Positions 1-13,484 of a stretch of 64,000 bases of DNA are shown here, piece after piece. The first letter of the stretch is position 1. Every line of letters begins with the position of its first letter. The notes below the pieces were generated by a model that searched no databases, was not told the origin of the DNA, and saw only the letters and a program-made list of their open reading frames with translations. The stretch is from Panopea generosa (lineage: Eukaryota > Mollusca > Bivalvia > Adapedonta > Hiatellidae), in the NCBI GenBank assembly GCA_029582155.1, contig CM055895.1, positions 59,589,578 to 59,653,577 on the forward strand, read 5' to 3'. The position numbers were made by a program, and so were the translations under genes.

Positions 1-862
1 AAATAGTCATGTTTTATTTTTATTGTCTGACGCCCGCTGCACACTAAATGTCCAAAGTGGTCCCATAGAAGGTGAAATATCCATTTTTCATGTGACTAAC
101 AGCTTGAATGCCAGGTGTACAAAGGGCGTGTCACGTGATCAACTGCAAGGAACAGCTTGTGGAAACACTTTTTGAACCCCAAATATCGAGTACCACTGTC
201 TTATTAGCAGTATGAGATGCAGATACCAAGCGGTTGTGAACGCAAACGTGGTCATACACGGTCCTTATTTGTGAACTTTTTATCCTCCTTCAATAATTAA
301 GAATTCTACAAGAATCTCACATTTCGTTGTTTTTTTTTTTATATTGATCATTCGTTAAGCTCTGAAACTTTATTTCCTGTTCAATTTTGATAAAAATAGG
401 TATATCAGTAACAACATAATATAATAAGTATATTTCATGGTGCGTTTTTATTGACCGTCGTTTTTCTTTCCTGTCCTTGTAATAATATGTTAAATGATAA
501 ATGAGTTTGACTTATCATATTTGTAGTTTTGAGATTTTGATTTATTATTATGAAAATGTTTCAAGTGAAAAGACCGAAGATTCAAGACTCACAAGGCATG
601 TACTGAAAACATATCCAAAAATGATTATACAGAATGAACCTAGACTGAACTGCAGAGTGTCAGCAAGATATATCCAATATTCAATGTGTCGTCTGTTGCA
701 ACATCATACATATGTCAGTTACAGCGATACTATTCACGTCAGTATTTACAAAGCACCCTGATATTTTAGATGGGCTGATAGTTTAAGCTCAGTTATAAAC
801 ATGACACGACTATAAAAATGGTCATGAACTTGCCTTTGAATTTCTACCTCTGTCATTAAAAC
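1..862. other. AT-rich non-coding stretch
   Basis: No gene, RNA or clear repeat is recognised. An 86-codon open frame at 501-761 has no recognisable domain and is treated as chance. Confidence 0.5.
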
Positions 863-1442
863 TATTCATACCCGGAACCACACAAGTGTTAATAACCTAG
901 ACGATTACTACATTTCTGAAGAGATCAACAGTAAAATTATTCATACACAGAACCACACACGTGATAATAACCTAGTCACAATAATAAACATAACACTAAC
1001 TTAGACGATATCTACACCTCTGAAGAGATCAACAGTAAAAATATTCATACACGGAACCACACACGTGATAATAATCTAGTCACAATAATAAACATAAGCA
1101 CTAACTTAGACGATTTCTACACCTCTGAAGAGATCAACAGTAAAAGTATTCATACACGGAACCACACACGTGATAATAACCTGGTCACAGTAATAAACAT
1201 AACACTAATTTAGACGATGTCTACACTTCTGAGGAGATCAACAGTATAAGTATTCATACACGGAACCACACAAGTGTAAATAACCTAGTCACAATAACAA
1301 AAATAACACTAACTTAGACGATTTCTACACTTCTGAGGAGATCAACAGTAAAATTATTCATACACGGAACCACACACGTGATAATAACCTAGTCACAATA
1401 TTAAACATAAAACTAACTTAGACGATTTCTACACCTCTGAAG
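863..1442. repeat. Tandem array, about 104-bp unit, about 5.5 copies
   Basis: The anchor TATTCATACACGGAACCACA recurs near 863, 939, 1042, 1147, 1250 and 1354. Spacing is 103-105 bp apart from a shortened first unit of about 76 bp. Each unit also carries CTAGTCACAATAATAAACAT and a CTCTGAAGAGATCAACAGTA segment. The copies are very similar, which suggests recent expansion. No long open frame runs through the array. Confidence 0.9.
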
Positions 1443-2413
1443 ATAAAAGACGTCTCATTAACATTAATAAATAAAATCTGAATGTTTTGGTATGAAAAAA
1501 CAACCAAAAACGTGACAGAATCAATATCTAAATTGCAGTCGTTTTCTTGAAACGTAATCCCCATTCTAAAATAGACAGTACCTACATACTGTTCGACGAT
1601 CTTCGCGCCGTCAATCGGATTCGCTCCAAAGTAATTTTGTTTTATTACGTGTAAACCTGTATGACGGACAAAATGAAATCCGGTGACTTATATACAACGT
1701 TACAAAATATGTTGCAATTTTAAGTTGGAAATCTATTTTAGTCTAACAAAGGCGCCAAGCCCTAGTTAGGAAATCCTTTTTCAATATATTATTTTGGCAT
1801 GTTTAAAAAGATAGCATTTTGGTGATTCGGAGTCAGTGAGTATATATAGATATGATAGATTGGGAAAAAAGTTTTTTTATGCTAATTTTGAAACTTTGAA
1901 AAATCCTGATATATTCCCTTTAAGAACGATATGACATTCATTTTGTATGATTCCCACACCTCTGAAGAGATTGACAGTGATTATATTCGTATTTTTTAAC
2001 AAAAGATATAAACAATTAGATGCGTTTGTACCGTTTGTGTTACACACACTTATATCTCATACAGTAAATTATCACAATTAAGATAACCAGATGCCAGCTC
2101 AAAGTTTACAAAGCATACCGGCAAAAGATCAGACGGGTTGGAAACACGACAATAAAGATACCGCCCATAAAATAAGTAATGGATTAACGGCCACTTAAAT
2201 CCCGTTGATCCAGCTAATTGTTTGAAATGAAAGTGTAATAAAACACGATAACTTCAAACAAAACGATAGTTTGATGACTAAAAATACTAAATGAAAGAAT
2301 AACATTTTTTTTCCTAAACATTTTTACACGTGTGTCCTATTTAAAAAAAGTATTTAAACCTACACTTTCCGTCTTTAAATTATATGTTTTGTCATTTTTG
2401 TTTAATATTGATA
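1443..2413. other. Non-coding stretch with one stray repeat fragment
   Basis: No gene is seen. A piece of the upstream 104-bp unit (CACCTCTGAAGAGATTGACAG) lies alone near 1956-1980, so the array may once have been larger or a fragment moved. Confidence 0.5.
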
Positions 2414-2570
2414 GCTAAGGTTCGGGTCCCGCTCGCTCCAAAAACTTTATGTGAGAAAGTTTCCAGTTACTTGCGGAAGGACGGTGGTTTTACTCAGTCT
2501 GACTCATTCTGAGGTATTCCTCCTCCAGTAAAACTGGATACCTGAAATGTGTTGAAAATGGCGTTAAAAT
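2414..2570 (+). mobile_element. SINE family A, 5'-truncated copy
   Basis: This copy starts in the B-box region (GGTTCGGGTCCC) and continues through CTCGCTCCAAAAACTTTAT, GAAGGACGGTGGTTTTACTC, AAACTGGATA and TGTGTTGAAAATGGCGT. The same body occurs at 17023 and 28253 in this window. The tRNA-like A box is missing, so it is a 5'-truncated retroposed copy. Confidence 0.8.
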
Positions 2571-3336
2571 ATATTGATAATTTAAAAAATAACAAAACCG
2601 TGCACATAGAATTTTTGATTGACAAGAAAAGTAATAATATGACTATTTGACTCATATAGGGCATGCGCTCCACAACAATTAATTAAAGATAGTCATGCAA
2701 ACAATAACTACCACGAAAGACACTTTGAATATATAAGTTACGAACGTTTTGAAATTTAGAATAAATAACAACAAATAACTGATATGAAATTGATAAGTTA
2801 ATTTAGTATATGAATACAGTTATTTGAAACTATATATGAAATGTATTAATGTTTTTATCCTTTCATATCAAAGACGTTATTGGTGAACGTAAAGTAGAAT
2901 ATCACATATAAAAATACATGTATATATTAACATACTTCAAAATCAAAGGTGAAAAAAATATTCATTTAAATGCCTTACAAATACATGTTATATGTGTCAG
3001 GATGGCGAAGAACATGTAATTTAAAACACATGTTAAGCTCAAATCCGTGTTTTTGTGTTTTTACTTTAACAGTAAATGAAGTATGTAACAACATCTCGAA
3101 GTGCAATTGAGCATAACATTCTTGCGTAAAATACTCCGTCAAAACAGAGTTCAACAGTAAAAAGAAACAGACGCATCATTGGAACAATGAGATATATATT
3201 TATTTCATCGTGAACGTTAAGGTTATTGATCCAACAGGATGTGATTTTGTTGCAATAACTTGACAATTAGCTATAAACAAATTACCAAAAAAAATAGATA
3301 TATGTTCAATAACATTTTAGTTTATACTTATTCATT
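2571..3336. other. AT-rich non-coding stretch
   Basis: No gene or repeat family is recognised. A 66-codon minus-strand frame at 3066-3266 shows no domain. Confidence 0.45.
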
Positions 3337-3502
3337 TTAGCTCGATTTTTTAAGTAATAGCAGAGATAATAAATGAACCGTTGTCGCGCCCGTTTAGAAC
3401 CACCAATACTAAGTTGTGTTGTTTTTGATAGGCCAACGGTTCGGAGCTCAGGCTCGAATACGCAACCTTTAGCCCATGTAATACCCCACTACCTAAATTA
3501 AC
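3337..3502 (-). mobile_element. Decayed tRNA-derived SINE (family E)
   Basis: It aligns by eye with the copy at 25741-25922. Both have TTTTAGCTCG at one end, a central TGTTGTTTTTGATAGG-like block, then a GAATACGCAACC(T)TT block and a degraded tRNA-like head next to CCCCACTACC. The head is at the right, so the element is on the minus strand. Divergence is high. Confidence 0.5.
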
Positions 3503-3520
3503 GATATATGATGGAAAATT

Positions 3521-6500
3521 TACAAACACACGAACATTACATGCTATAAGTCATATAAGGTCACTAGAGTTGGATAACTATGGCCACAATAACATACATA
3601 CGAACATTACATGCTATAAGTCATATAAGGTCACTAGGGTTAGATGACTACGGCCACAATTACATACACACGAACATTACATGCTATAAGTCATATAAGG
3701 TCACTAGGGTTGGATGACTACGGCTGGCCACAATTACATACATACGAACATTACATGCTATAAGTCATATAAGGTCACTAAGGTTAGATGACTACGGCCA
3801 CAATTACATACACACGAACATTACATGCTATAAGTCATATAAGGTCACTAGAGTTGGATGACTACGGCTGGCCACAATTACATACATACGAACATTACAT
3901 GCTATAAGTCATTTAAGGTCACTAGGGTTGGATGACTACGGCCACAACTACATACACACGAACATTACATGCTATAAGTCATATGGGGTCACTAGGGTTG
4001 GATAATTACAGCCACAATTACATACACACGAACATTACATGCTATAAGTCATATAAGGTCACTAGGGTTGGATGACTACGGCCACAATTACATACACACA
4101 AACATTACATGCTATAAGTCATATAAGGTCACTAGAGTTGGATGACTACGGCCACAATTACATACACATGGACAATACATGTTATAAATCATAAATGGCA
4201 ACTTGGGTTGGATGAATACGGCCACAATTACATACACATGAACAATACATGTCATAAATAATATATGTCAACTAAGGGTTGGATGACTACGGCCACAATA
4301 ACATACACACGAACATTTCATGTTATATATAGTACATGTCTACTAGGGTTGGTTGACTACGTCCACAATTACATACACACTAATTTTACACATGTTAAAT
4401 ATCATATATGGCCACTAGGTCTGGATGACTACAGCTACAATTACATACATACGAACGTTACATGTTATATATCATATATGGCCTCTAGGTTTGGTTGACT
4501 ATGGCCACAATTACATACACACGATCATTACATGTTATAAATCATATATGCCCACTAAGGGTCGAGGACTACAGCTACAATTACATACATACGAACGTTA
4601 CATGTTAAATATCATATATGGCCACTAGGTTTGGTTGACTATGGCCACAATTACATACACACGAACATTACATGTTATAAATCATATATGCCAACTAAGG
4701 GTCGATGACTACAGCTACAATTACATACATACGAACGTTACATGTTATATATCATATATGGCCACTAGGTTTGGTTGACTACGTCCACAATTACATACAC
4801 ACGAATATTACATGTTATATATCATGTATGACCACTAGGTCTGGTTGACTACAGCCACAATTACATACATTCTTACGTTACATGTTATATATCATATATA
4901 GCCACTAGGTCAGGATGACTACGGCCACAATTACATACATACGAACGTTACATGTTAAATATTATATATGGCCTGTATGTTTGGTTGACTACGGCCACAA
5001 TTAAATACACACGAACTTTACATGTTATTAATCATATATGGCCACTAGGGTTGGATGACTACGGCCACAGTTACATACACACGAACATTACATGTTATAA
5101 ATCATATATGGCCACTAGGGTTGGATGACTACGGCAACAATTACATAACACGAACATTACATGCAATAAGTCATATAAGGTCACTAGGGTTGGATGACTA
5201 CGGTTGGCCACTATTACATACATACGAACATTACATGCTATAAGTCATATAAGGTCACTAGGGTTAGATGACTACGGCCACAATTACATACACACGAACA
5301 TTACATGCTATAAGTCATATAAGGTCACTAGGGTTGGCTGACTACGGCTGGCCACAATTACATACATACGAACATTACATGCTATACGTCATATAAGGTC
5401 ACTAGGGTTGGATGACTACGGCCACAAATACATACACACGAACATTACATGCTGTAAGTCATATGGGGTTACTAGGGTTGGATAACTACGGCCACAATTA
5501 CATACATACGAACATTAAATGCTATAAGTCATATAAGGTCACTAGGGTTGGATGACTACGGCCACAATTACATACACACGAACATTACATGTTATAAATC
5601 ATGAATGGCAACTTGGGTTGGATGAATACGGCCACAATTTCATACACATGAACAATACATGTCATAAATAATATATGTCAACAAGGGTTGGATGACTATG
5701 GCCACAATAACATACACACGAACATTTCATGTTATATATAGTACATGTCTACTAGGGTTGGTTGACTACGTCCACAATTACATACACACTAATATTACAC
5801 ATGTTAAATATCATATATGGCCACTAGGTCTGGATGACTACAGCTACAGTTACATACATACGAACGTTACATGTTATATATCATATATGGCCTCTAGGTT
5901 TGGTTGACTATGGCCACAATTACATACACACGAACATAACATGTTATAAATCATATATGCCCACTAAGGGTTGATGACAACAGCTACAATTACATACATA
6001 CGAACGTTACATGTTATATATCATATATGGCCACTAGGTTTGGTTGACTATGGCCACAATTACATACACACGAACATTACATGTTATAAATCATATATGC
6101 CCACTAAAGGTTGATGACTACAGCTACAATTACATACATACGAACGTAACATGTTATATATCATATATGACCACTAGGTTTGGTTGACTACGTCCACAAT
6201 TACATACACACGAATATTACATGTTATATATCATATATGGCCACTAGGTCTGGATGACTACAGCCACAATTACATACATTCTAACGTTACATGTTATATA
6301 TCATATATAGCCACTAGGTCAGGATGACTACGGCCACAATTACATACATACGAACGTTACATGTTTATATCATATATGGCCTCTATGTTTGGTTGACTAC
6401 GGCCACAATTAAATACACACGAACTTTACATGTTATTAATCATATATGGCCACTAGGGTTGGATGACTACGGCCACAGTTACATACACACGAACATTACA

Positions 6501-7731
6501 TGTTATAAATCATATATGGCCACTAGGGTTGGATGACTACGGCAACAATTACATAACACGAACATTACATGCTATAAGTCATATAAGGTCACTAGAGTTG
6601 GATGACTACGGCTGGCCACAATTACATACATACGAACATTACATGCTATAAGTCATATAAGGTCACTAGGGTTAGATGACTACGGCCACAATTACATACA
6701 CACGAACATTACATGCTATAAGTCATATAAGGTCACTAGGGTTGGATGAATACGGCTGGCCACAATTACATACATACGAACATTACATGCTATAAGTCAT
6801 ATAAGGTCACTAGGGTTGGATAACTACGGCCACAACTACATACACACGAACATTACATGCTATAAGTCATATGGGGTCACTAGGGTTGGATAACTACGGC
6901 CACAATTACATACACACGAACATTATATGCTATAAGTCATATAAGGTCACTAGGGTTGGATGACTACGGCCACAATTACATACACACGAACATTACATGC
7001 TATAAGTCATATAAGGTCACTAGAGTTGGATGACTACGGCCACAATTACATAACACGAACATTACATGTTATAAATCATATACGGCAACTAGGGTTGGAA
7101 GACTACGGCCACAATTACATACACACGAACATTACATGTAATATATCATATATGGTCACTAGATTCGGATGACAACAGCCACAATTACATACACACGAAC
7201 ATTACATGTTATTTATCATATATGGCCACTAGGTTTGGTTGACAACGGCCACAATTACATACACACGAACATAACATGTTATAAATCATAAATGGCAACT
7301 AGGGTTGGATGACTACGGCCACAATTACATACACATGAACGATACATGTTATATATCATATATGGTCACTAGGTTTGGGTGACTACGGCCACAATAACAT
7401 ACACACGAACGTTACATGTTATATATCATATATGACCACTAGGATTTGGATTACTACGGCCACAATTACATACACACGAACGTTACATGTTAAATCTCAT
7501 ATATGACCACTAGGTTTTGGATGACTACGGTCACAATAACATACACACGAACGTTACATATTATATCTCATATATGGCAACTAGGTTTGGGTGACTACGG
7601 CCACAATTACATACACACGACCATTACATAATATATATCGTATATGCCGACTAGGTTTGGATGACTTCAGTCACAATTACATATGGCCACTAGGGTTGGA
7701 TGACTACAGCCACAATTACATACACACGAAC
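3521..7731. repeat. Large satellite-like array, 70-bp unit, about 60 copies
   Basis: A typical unit runs ACATACACACGAACATTACA, TGCTATAAGTCATATAAGGT, CACTAGGGTTGGATGACTAC, GGCCACAATT (70 bp). Some units are 74 bp because of an extra TGGC before GCCACAATT. Variant subtypes (CATGTTATATATCATATATGGCC, CACTAGGTTTGG) occur in the same order in two blocks. Sequence at 4265-4498 reappears at 5674-5907, and 5055-5243 reappears at 6463-6651, which gives a higher-order period of about 1408 bp or 20 units. Because 70 is not a multiple of 3, the short repeat-encoded open frames change frame every unit; I do not regard them as genes. Confidence 0.95.
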
Positions 7732-8087
7732 CCGGATAGAACCTCTGTCATCGCGTCTGATAGTCGAACTTTTATTCACAATTACGCGTGTATTACCTGG
7801 CGACGCTAACTCTTTGATCACGCTCAATATAAATGATGCCTGTGCCAAAACTACAAAATACACACTCCCTATAGTCATCGGACATCTTCATTGCTTCCTC
7901 TGCACCCTATAAGATCAAAGCAAAGAATAGCACGAGTAGCGTTTGATTCTTTGCCTTATTACTTACATTTGCATATATAGCTAATAAGAAAATACATGGA
8001 GACGTAGGATTCAGTTGACATTGTCACCCAAACATCACAGACACATTTTTCATAAACATAATAAGTACGCGTACAATACCAACACGC
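7732..8087. other. Non-coding flank of the satellite
   Basis: The array ends abruptly in GAACCCGGATAG. The next 350 bp show no recognisable gene; overlapping short frames on both strands have no domain. Confidence 0.4.
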
Positions 8088-8190
8088 ACTAATGACAACA
8101 ACAGTAACAAAAGCAATGACAACATCAGTGACAACAGCAATAACAACAGCAGTGATAACATCAGTGGCAACAACAGTAACCGCATTGGAA
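8088..8190. repeat. Imperfect CAA/CAG-rich low-complexity tract
   Basis: The tract consists of degenerate triplets such as ACAACAACAGTAACAAAAGC and AACATCAGTGACAACAGCAA. It explains the threonine/alanine-rich plus frame and valine/leucine-rich minus frames, which are compositional artefacts. Confidence 0.8.
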
Positions 8191-9390
8191 TGGTTAGTAG
8201 CGAAACAACCACTCCTTGGACTTAAACAAGTTAAAACTGTAAAGTCCAAAGATATTAAAACCTATAATAGTGTTTTTTTCTCAAAATTATTAAACGGCAT
8301 CACGTGTTTAATAAATAACAAGCAATTGCCAACATCATACGTTTCGATGCAACCTAATCTGTGGTCTATCCATGTATTGTTCAATTCGAAAATGGTCCAT
8401 ATTTGTTTTATTATGGTGTTTTGTGGCAGTTCTGTTAATAATCAGTGTGTTTCTTCCAAACAGGTTCTAAATATCAGAAATACATAACATGTTGCCATAA
8501 TTAGCTAACGATGGTTTTTTTTTTAAGAGAAAAAAAGTGGAAAAAAGACCAAATTACATGAAATGGCATGATAAAATAGAACCCTGTGTATGCCTGATAC
8601 CAGCAGGTTTATCAACTTCCGCTAGAAAAATATTTTTCTCAAGGTTCGTGGTTTGATTCTCCCTGAACACCACCTGCTTACGTTGACACTATCAGGTTCT
8701 GTAAATAGTTATTGTGATATATATATATATAACATATATACTTTATCAATTGTACTCTATCTGAGTTTTGTATGTCAACATGGGATCGGTTTTAACTGAT
8801 TAAACTTACATCCTTTTTATAACATTAAACTGGAAAACATGATTTTTTTTAATTTTTTTTTAATTGAAATTTATGGAAGCAGCTGGTACTGTGCTAACAG
8901 TAACTGTAGTAATCAAAGCAAGCTTTATTGACGTACACGATTTAATATTATTTTTTAAAATTTATAACAAACGTATGAAATTCTCATTCACATAGTCATT
9001 GTCATCAAGAAATGTTTTGATACAAGGGCACGTGTGGACAAATATTGTGAATAAATAAATGATTTTTTTCTATGTGTTAAAGCAGTTAAAGATGTGATAA
9101 AGTAGTAAAGGATTTAGATGTAATGCATTTGGGCTCATTTCTTGGAAAATGTTTGTTTCAAATGATGACAAACAAACATAAACATTGTACTAAATAATGA
9201 AGTATCTTTAGAAACACTGGCATTTGTTTATATGCTTGGCAACATAGAATAACAAGCAAATGTTTCTAGAAGCAGATCGACATTAACGTCTGTTTCTTTT
9301 ACAAAATCGAGCTTAGAGAAATAACACAGGAGATATTTGGACCTTGATATTTAACAATAATAAACACAGCATGTTGTATTTCATATCAAC
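8191..9390. other. AT-rich non-coding stretch
   Basis: No gene or known repeat is recognised. It holds a short AT run near 8719-8731 and poly-T runs. Confidence 0.45.
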
Positions 9391-9673
9391 GGACCGCAGG
9401 GTTGGTCTAGGCATAGAGCGTCCTCATCATAAGCGGAAGCTCGTACCAAAGACCTGCAATATGAATATGGTACTAGAAGCTTCCTTGTATTCAGAGAATA
9501 GTTCTAGGTCTGGTCGACCAGGTGTCAGTATAATGTGACTGGGTGGGGATATTATACCATGTGCCTGTGACATGCTACTGCAGTGCTGCAGCGCTCAGAA
9601 TACTGTCGCAAGTAGACACCGTCGCAATATTACTAAAGAAATGCTAAAGGCGACGCTAAACACCATACAACCA
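9391..9673 (+). mobile_element. tRNA-derived SINE-like element (family D), near full length
   Basis: Positions 9493-9673 match 43990-44170 over the same 181-bp length: GTTCTAGGTCTGG, GGTGTCAGTATAATGTGACT, GGGTGGGGATATTATACCATG, CAAGTAGACACCGTCGCAAT and CACCATACAACCA. Upstream, 9391-9460 resembles a tRNA-like head with an A-box-like TGGTCTAGGCATAGAGCG. I recall similar sequence as a common dispersed repeat in bivalves, but this was not checked. Confidence 0.7.
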
Positions 9674-10996
9674 ATCAACATATCAACGGTTAATACTATA
9701 TGATAAAAGAACACTGAATGTTCCAAGAAAAGCAAATATAGGAATGTATTAATGAGGGGTAATTAACTATGAAGCATATTTCACACTCCAGCACCTGATT
9801 AAGCAATTTTCTATTTTTTAACAATTCCCAAGCTCGATTATTAAGCTTTATGATTTCAAGGATTCATAAATAATAATAACGCTGAGGGTGAGATTTTACG
9901 GCCGCCACATTGTACTAAATACTCATGTGGTATCTGAACACGTGAAATCATCCAACCATATAGATGACTAAGAGACTATTAAAACACATGTACTATGAGA
10001 ATTATACAAATTGATCAATATATTTTTTCATGAAACTCAGTCTAGCAATATCATTTACACTATTCAATATCGTAGACATGATTATATGAGAAATTCTTAC
10101 AAAAATAGGCAAAACGTCTCGCTTTACAGTTGCGTGAAAAAAGAGTCCCAAAATCATAAAAAATATTTCGTCACTTCTCTCCAGCTTAATCCATATATAT
10201 TAAATTCAAAACGTTTACCATTGTAACTGGTGCCTCTTCTAGACAAATTGAGTGTAATACGTGATATACCCATGAGTTAACAGTAACGACCCTTTTAATA
10301 AACTGGTTTATTTGTTTTGTTTTTATAAAAAAACTCATTTATAGTCTTAACACTCCGGACCTTTTAAATATGAAGACGATCAAATAACAAAACATCGAAC
10401 GTTGTCCGTTATTAAACTTCAATCTCCTTCAATGTTTGACGATTATGCTTTGGTTTACACGTTCTAACGTTGTTTTGTAGTGCGATATATTATAATCTAT
10501 TTGCTTATTCAGGCTTTGTCCATGACGTCTTTTGTTGCAACAATATCTTTGTTTTTGTTCTCAAGCAGCCATAACTTATCATACAAACATTTTGTTTTAT
10601 CTTATTGCCACGTGCTATAATAATAATAATACACACGTGCCTTCTTCATTCATATGAATGATCTGATCTTTTGACATCAAACACAAGGTGTCTAGGTGTG
10701 TTTCAATGCATAGTTGCACGTTTTCGTATAGACTCCTTCAGTTGAGATTATTATCGGAGCCTGACTGCAAAGGCTGATGTTTATAAAAAAAAAACCCAGT
10801 TAATATCAAACGTTTATTTGTTTAATGGTGCACTAACAAATTGCAAAGCTATATTCAGAATTTTGCATGTTTTATTTTTTTTTATCAAAATTACCACATT
10901 GCTGTTGTGTATTATTAATTGTAGCATAATTGTATAATTTGTTGTAGAGATTAGTTCCATTCACGTCAAACACTCATGTTAGATATGATGAGTGGC
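9674..10996. other. AT-rich non-coding stretch
   Basis: No gene or repeat family is recognised. The 71-codon frame at 10011-10226 has no domain. Confidence 0.4.
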
Positions 10997-11017
10997 GGGT
11001 AGGGAGAGGGGGTGGGG
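10997..11017 (+). other. Possible G-quadruplex motif
   Basis: Four G tracts (GGG, GGG, GGGGG, GGGG) are separated by loops of 2, 3 and 1 bases. This satisfies the usual G3+N1-7 pattern and is conspicuous in AT-rich surroundings. No nearby gene assigns it a role. Confidence 0.5.
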
Positions 11018-11760
11018 ATAAATATTTATAATATAATTATATGTGCTTTGTAAACAAGTTGTCCACACAACTTGTCGTAGAACAAACAAAAACAAACAAA
11101 TTATAGTTTATATGTTGCAGAGAAGCAAACCTGTTCCAGAAAAAAAAGTTCGAAACCTATAAACTTATTTGCATCCCCGCTTTGAATTTCTTTTATTACC
11201 CCTATACATATGAAATACTATTTTCTCTATATCTCATTATACCAATTTCAAGTACACCTATCATTCCAAATTCGAAATAAAAAACTCCGCCATTTCGTCT
11301 ATATCTACAAAACTATTCTTACTTCGTACATATTTCGTTTAGATAAATACATTAAAATATATGTTTTAAAACTACTCTTGGTGTTATAACTAACATTTAT
11401 ATAAGAAATAATATGTCCATTAACAGAAAAACTATTAAAAGAAAAACAATCATCACGGCAACATATACATGACCAATATACATAATATTTAGTACTAAAC
11501 ATTCATAGAGAATGAGTGACAAATGGATCACCCTAGGAGCGCTCAGTAACCAAACTGGTTAACGAGTTCAAACATCTGTGCTCTTCCCTGTGGTCACATC
11601 ATAAAACAAGAAAATAAAACCTTTGTCTCACAAATGCAGCAAACCACAGTTTATTTAGCAATGTGAACCAGATGTTAAATATCAATGAAAATCCCAATTG
11701 AATTTCAGAATATATCTATAGAATGTTAAATAAGCTCAAATCACATATTATTTACAGAAA
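11018..11760. other. AT-rich non-coding stretch
   Basis: Nothing recognisable. A 65-codon minus frame at 11305-11502 is unsupported. Confidence 0.4.
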
Positions 11761-11863
11761 ATATACTATTTTATTATATAAGATATACTATTTTATTATA
11801 TAGGATATCCTCTTTTATTATATAGGATATACTATTTTATTATATAGGATATACTATTTTATT
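11761..11863. repeat. Minisatellite, 22-bp unit, about 4.7 copies
   Basis: The unit ATATACTATTTTATTATATA plus GG is repeated almost exactly. The third copy has ATATCCTCTTTTATTATATA instead. Confidence 0.95.
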
Positions 11864-12327
11864 CACAACATTCCTTGCAGTAGACAGCAGACGAGAATGA
11901 GCGTGCAGTATAACATTAACATGTCCTATAAATATTATTATCTATTAATTTTTGCTTAACATTCAATGAACTGTTCATGAGAGACAACCTTTTTTTACAG
12001 AATATAAGAAGTGTGGTTTTTTATATCTTGAAGTTATCAGGCTATAATGAAGATTATTTGCGACATTTAATGTGTGGATAATCTTTTCTAGGAGCTGGTT
12101 TGATGTAAGTGTACTTCAGGTTCAATACAATGTGCTTTTCAGTATGTCTTAAAAATAAGAAAGTGCATGGCTATCAAAGCGGTACAAACATAATCAATAT
12201 GCAAAATTGAAGTTCCGCCGTAAGGTACTATGATTTCATAAATAGGTTTAGCTTCTAGCTTCACTAGAATGACCTTTGACAAGCGCATGTATTCAAATAT
12301 GTGTTAACATTGGGGATTAAATTCGTT
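11864..12327. other. Non-coding stretch
   Basis: No gene is seen. TTTGATGTAAGTGTAC near 12099 resembles part of the 42-bp minisatellite just downstream, so it may be a diverged outlier of that array. Confidence 0.4.
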
Positions 12328-12492
12328 TATACGCAGATTTGATGAAAATGTACACATGTCTGGTTGTTTATACACAGATTTGATGTAAATGTACACATGT
12401 CTGGTTGTTTATACACAGATTTGATGTAAATGTACACATGTCTGGTTGTTTATACACAGATTTGATGTAAATGTACACATGTCTGGTTGTTT
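12328..12492. repeat. Minisatellite, 42-bp unit, about 3.9 copies
   Basis: The unit is TATACACAGATTTGATGTAA followed by ATGTACACATGTCTGGTTGT and TT. The first copy has two mismatches (TATACGCAG, GATGAAAATG) and the others are nearly identical. Confidence 0.95.
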
Positions 12493-13484
12493 CTTAGGTC
12501 ATCCTGTTACATATATTTTAAATCCTTAAAAACCTTAATCTCAGAACAGCAGCTAGTGGATCATGATTTTAGACTATTCCAGTAAAACTGCATATTCATT
12601 ATATAATTTATATATAAGCAGATAATTAAGTTAAGATTTTAAGTATTTAAATACACCGTTGATGAAACAGGAGCCATATTTTATGCTTTACTGTACAAAT
12701 ATGTACACACCAGCTGAAACTATTTTGTAATATCTAATCCAATGTCGTGTGTTATAAAAGAGTTACTTTGTATTCTTATAATTTGTCATCATCGGCAAAA
12801 CAAAGTCTTTCTCTCATTTTTCATCACAATAAGTCTAATTTATAAGAAAATCTATTTGAGAAGTTAAAGTATAGTTTTATATTTATGTTTGCGAGCTATT
12901 CAACTGCATTTATATATCAAGAAGAGGTCAGAACTCAAGTCGTAAGATAAATTGACGGACAATTAAATGGAATATGCCACTAGTTAAGACATAAAAATAT
13001 TTGTATGTATTGTTCTATATATTAAGGATACGAGTTAAGACGAGTTATTAAGACATAGATTAATAACATGTAATACTCTATATGTTTAATATGTTTATGC
13101 TATTGTGATGGATATGTCATTTGAATGCTTCGTCTTATGCTGAATATGCATTTTCTTATTTCAGATATCTTTGCTATTAACCGGACTTTATTCCAAAGTA
13201 TGGCCCTGATCATGGCGTCATGATCAAGCGTTGCATTGTTAATCATCGCCAACATTATCATACGCGATAGGGACTACTTTTTATTCCTCGAATTCATTTT
13301 TTCATGTATTTACTACAAATCAAACGATAAAAATATATAGCGGAAATTGTTATATGTCATTTTAAAAAAAAGAGTAATAAAATAAAGTAAGTAATGAAAT
13401 AAACCGAACGCTGCAATAACATCAATCAAATTGAGACGGCGTGTGAATATTTACTAAAGACCGGCCACCAGTATTTTCAAGTAC
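12493..13484. other. Probable intron 5' of the BMP terminal exon
   Basis: This AT-rich sequence has no recognisable coding segment and leads into the polypyrimidine tract and 3' splice site of the BMP-family exon. That it is intron is inferred from the splice acceptor and from the missing N-terminal part of the protein. Confidence 0.55.

Noticed and set aside
4265..7172. Repeated open frames such as MTTATITYTRTLHV across the 70-bp array
   Set aside because: They are periodic translations of a 70-bp satellite, change frame each unit and have no promoter or splice context.
8024..8487. Leucine/valine-rich minus frames and a 131-codon plus frame
   Set aside because: The N-terminal half is a CAA/CAG-rich low-complexity tract and the rest shows no domain.
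12062..12101. Upstream BMP exon reading WII...WFD before GTAAGT
   Set aside because: It loosely resembles the WIIAPxGFD motif, but the spacing is one residue off, the preceding residues do not match, and the donor region resembles the nearby 42-bp minisatellite unit.
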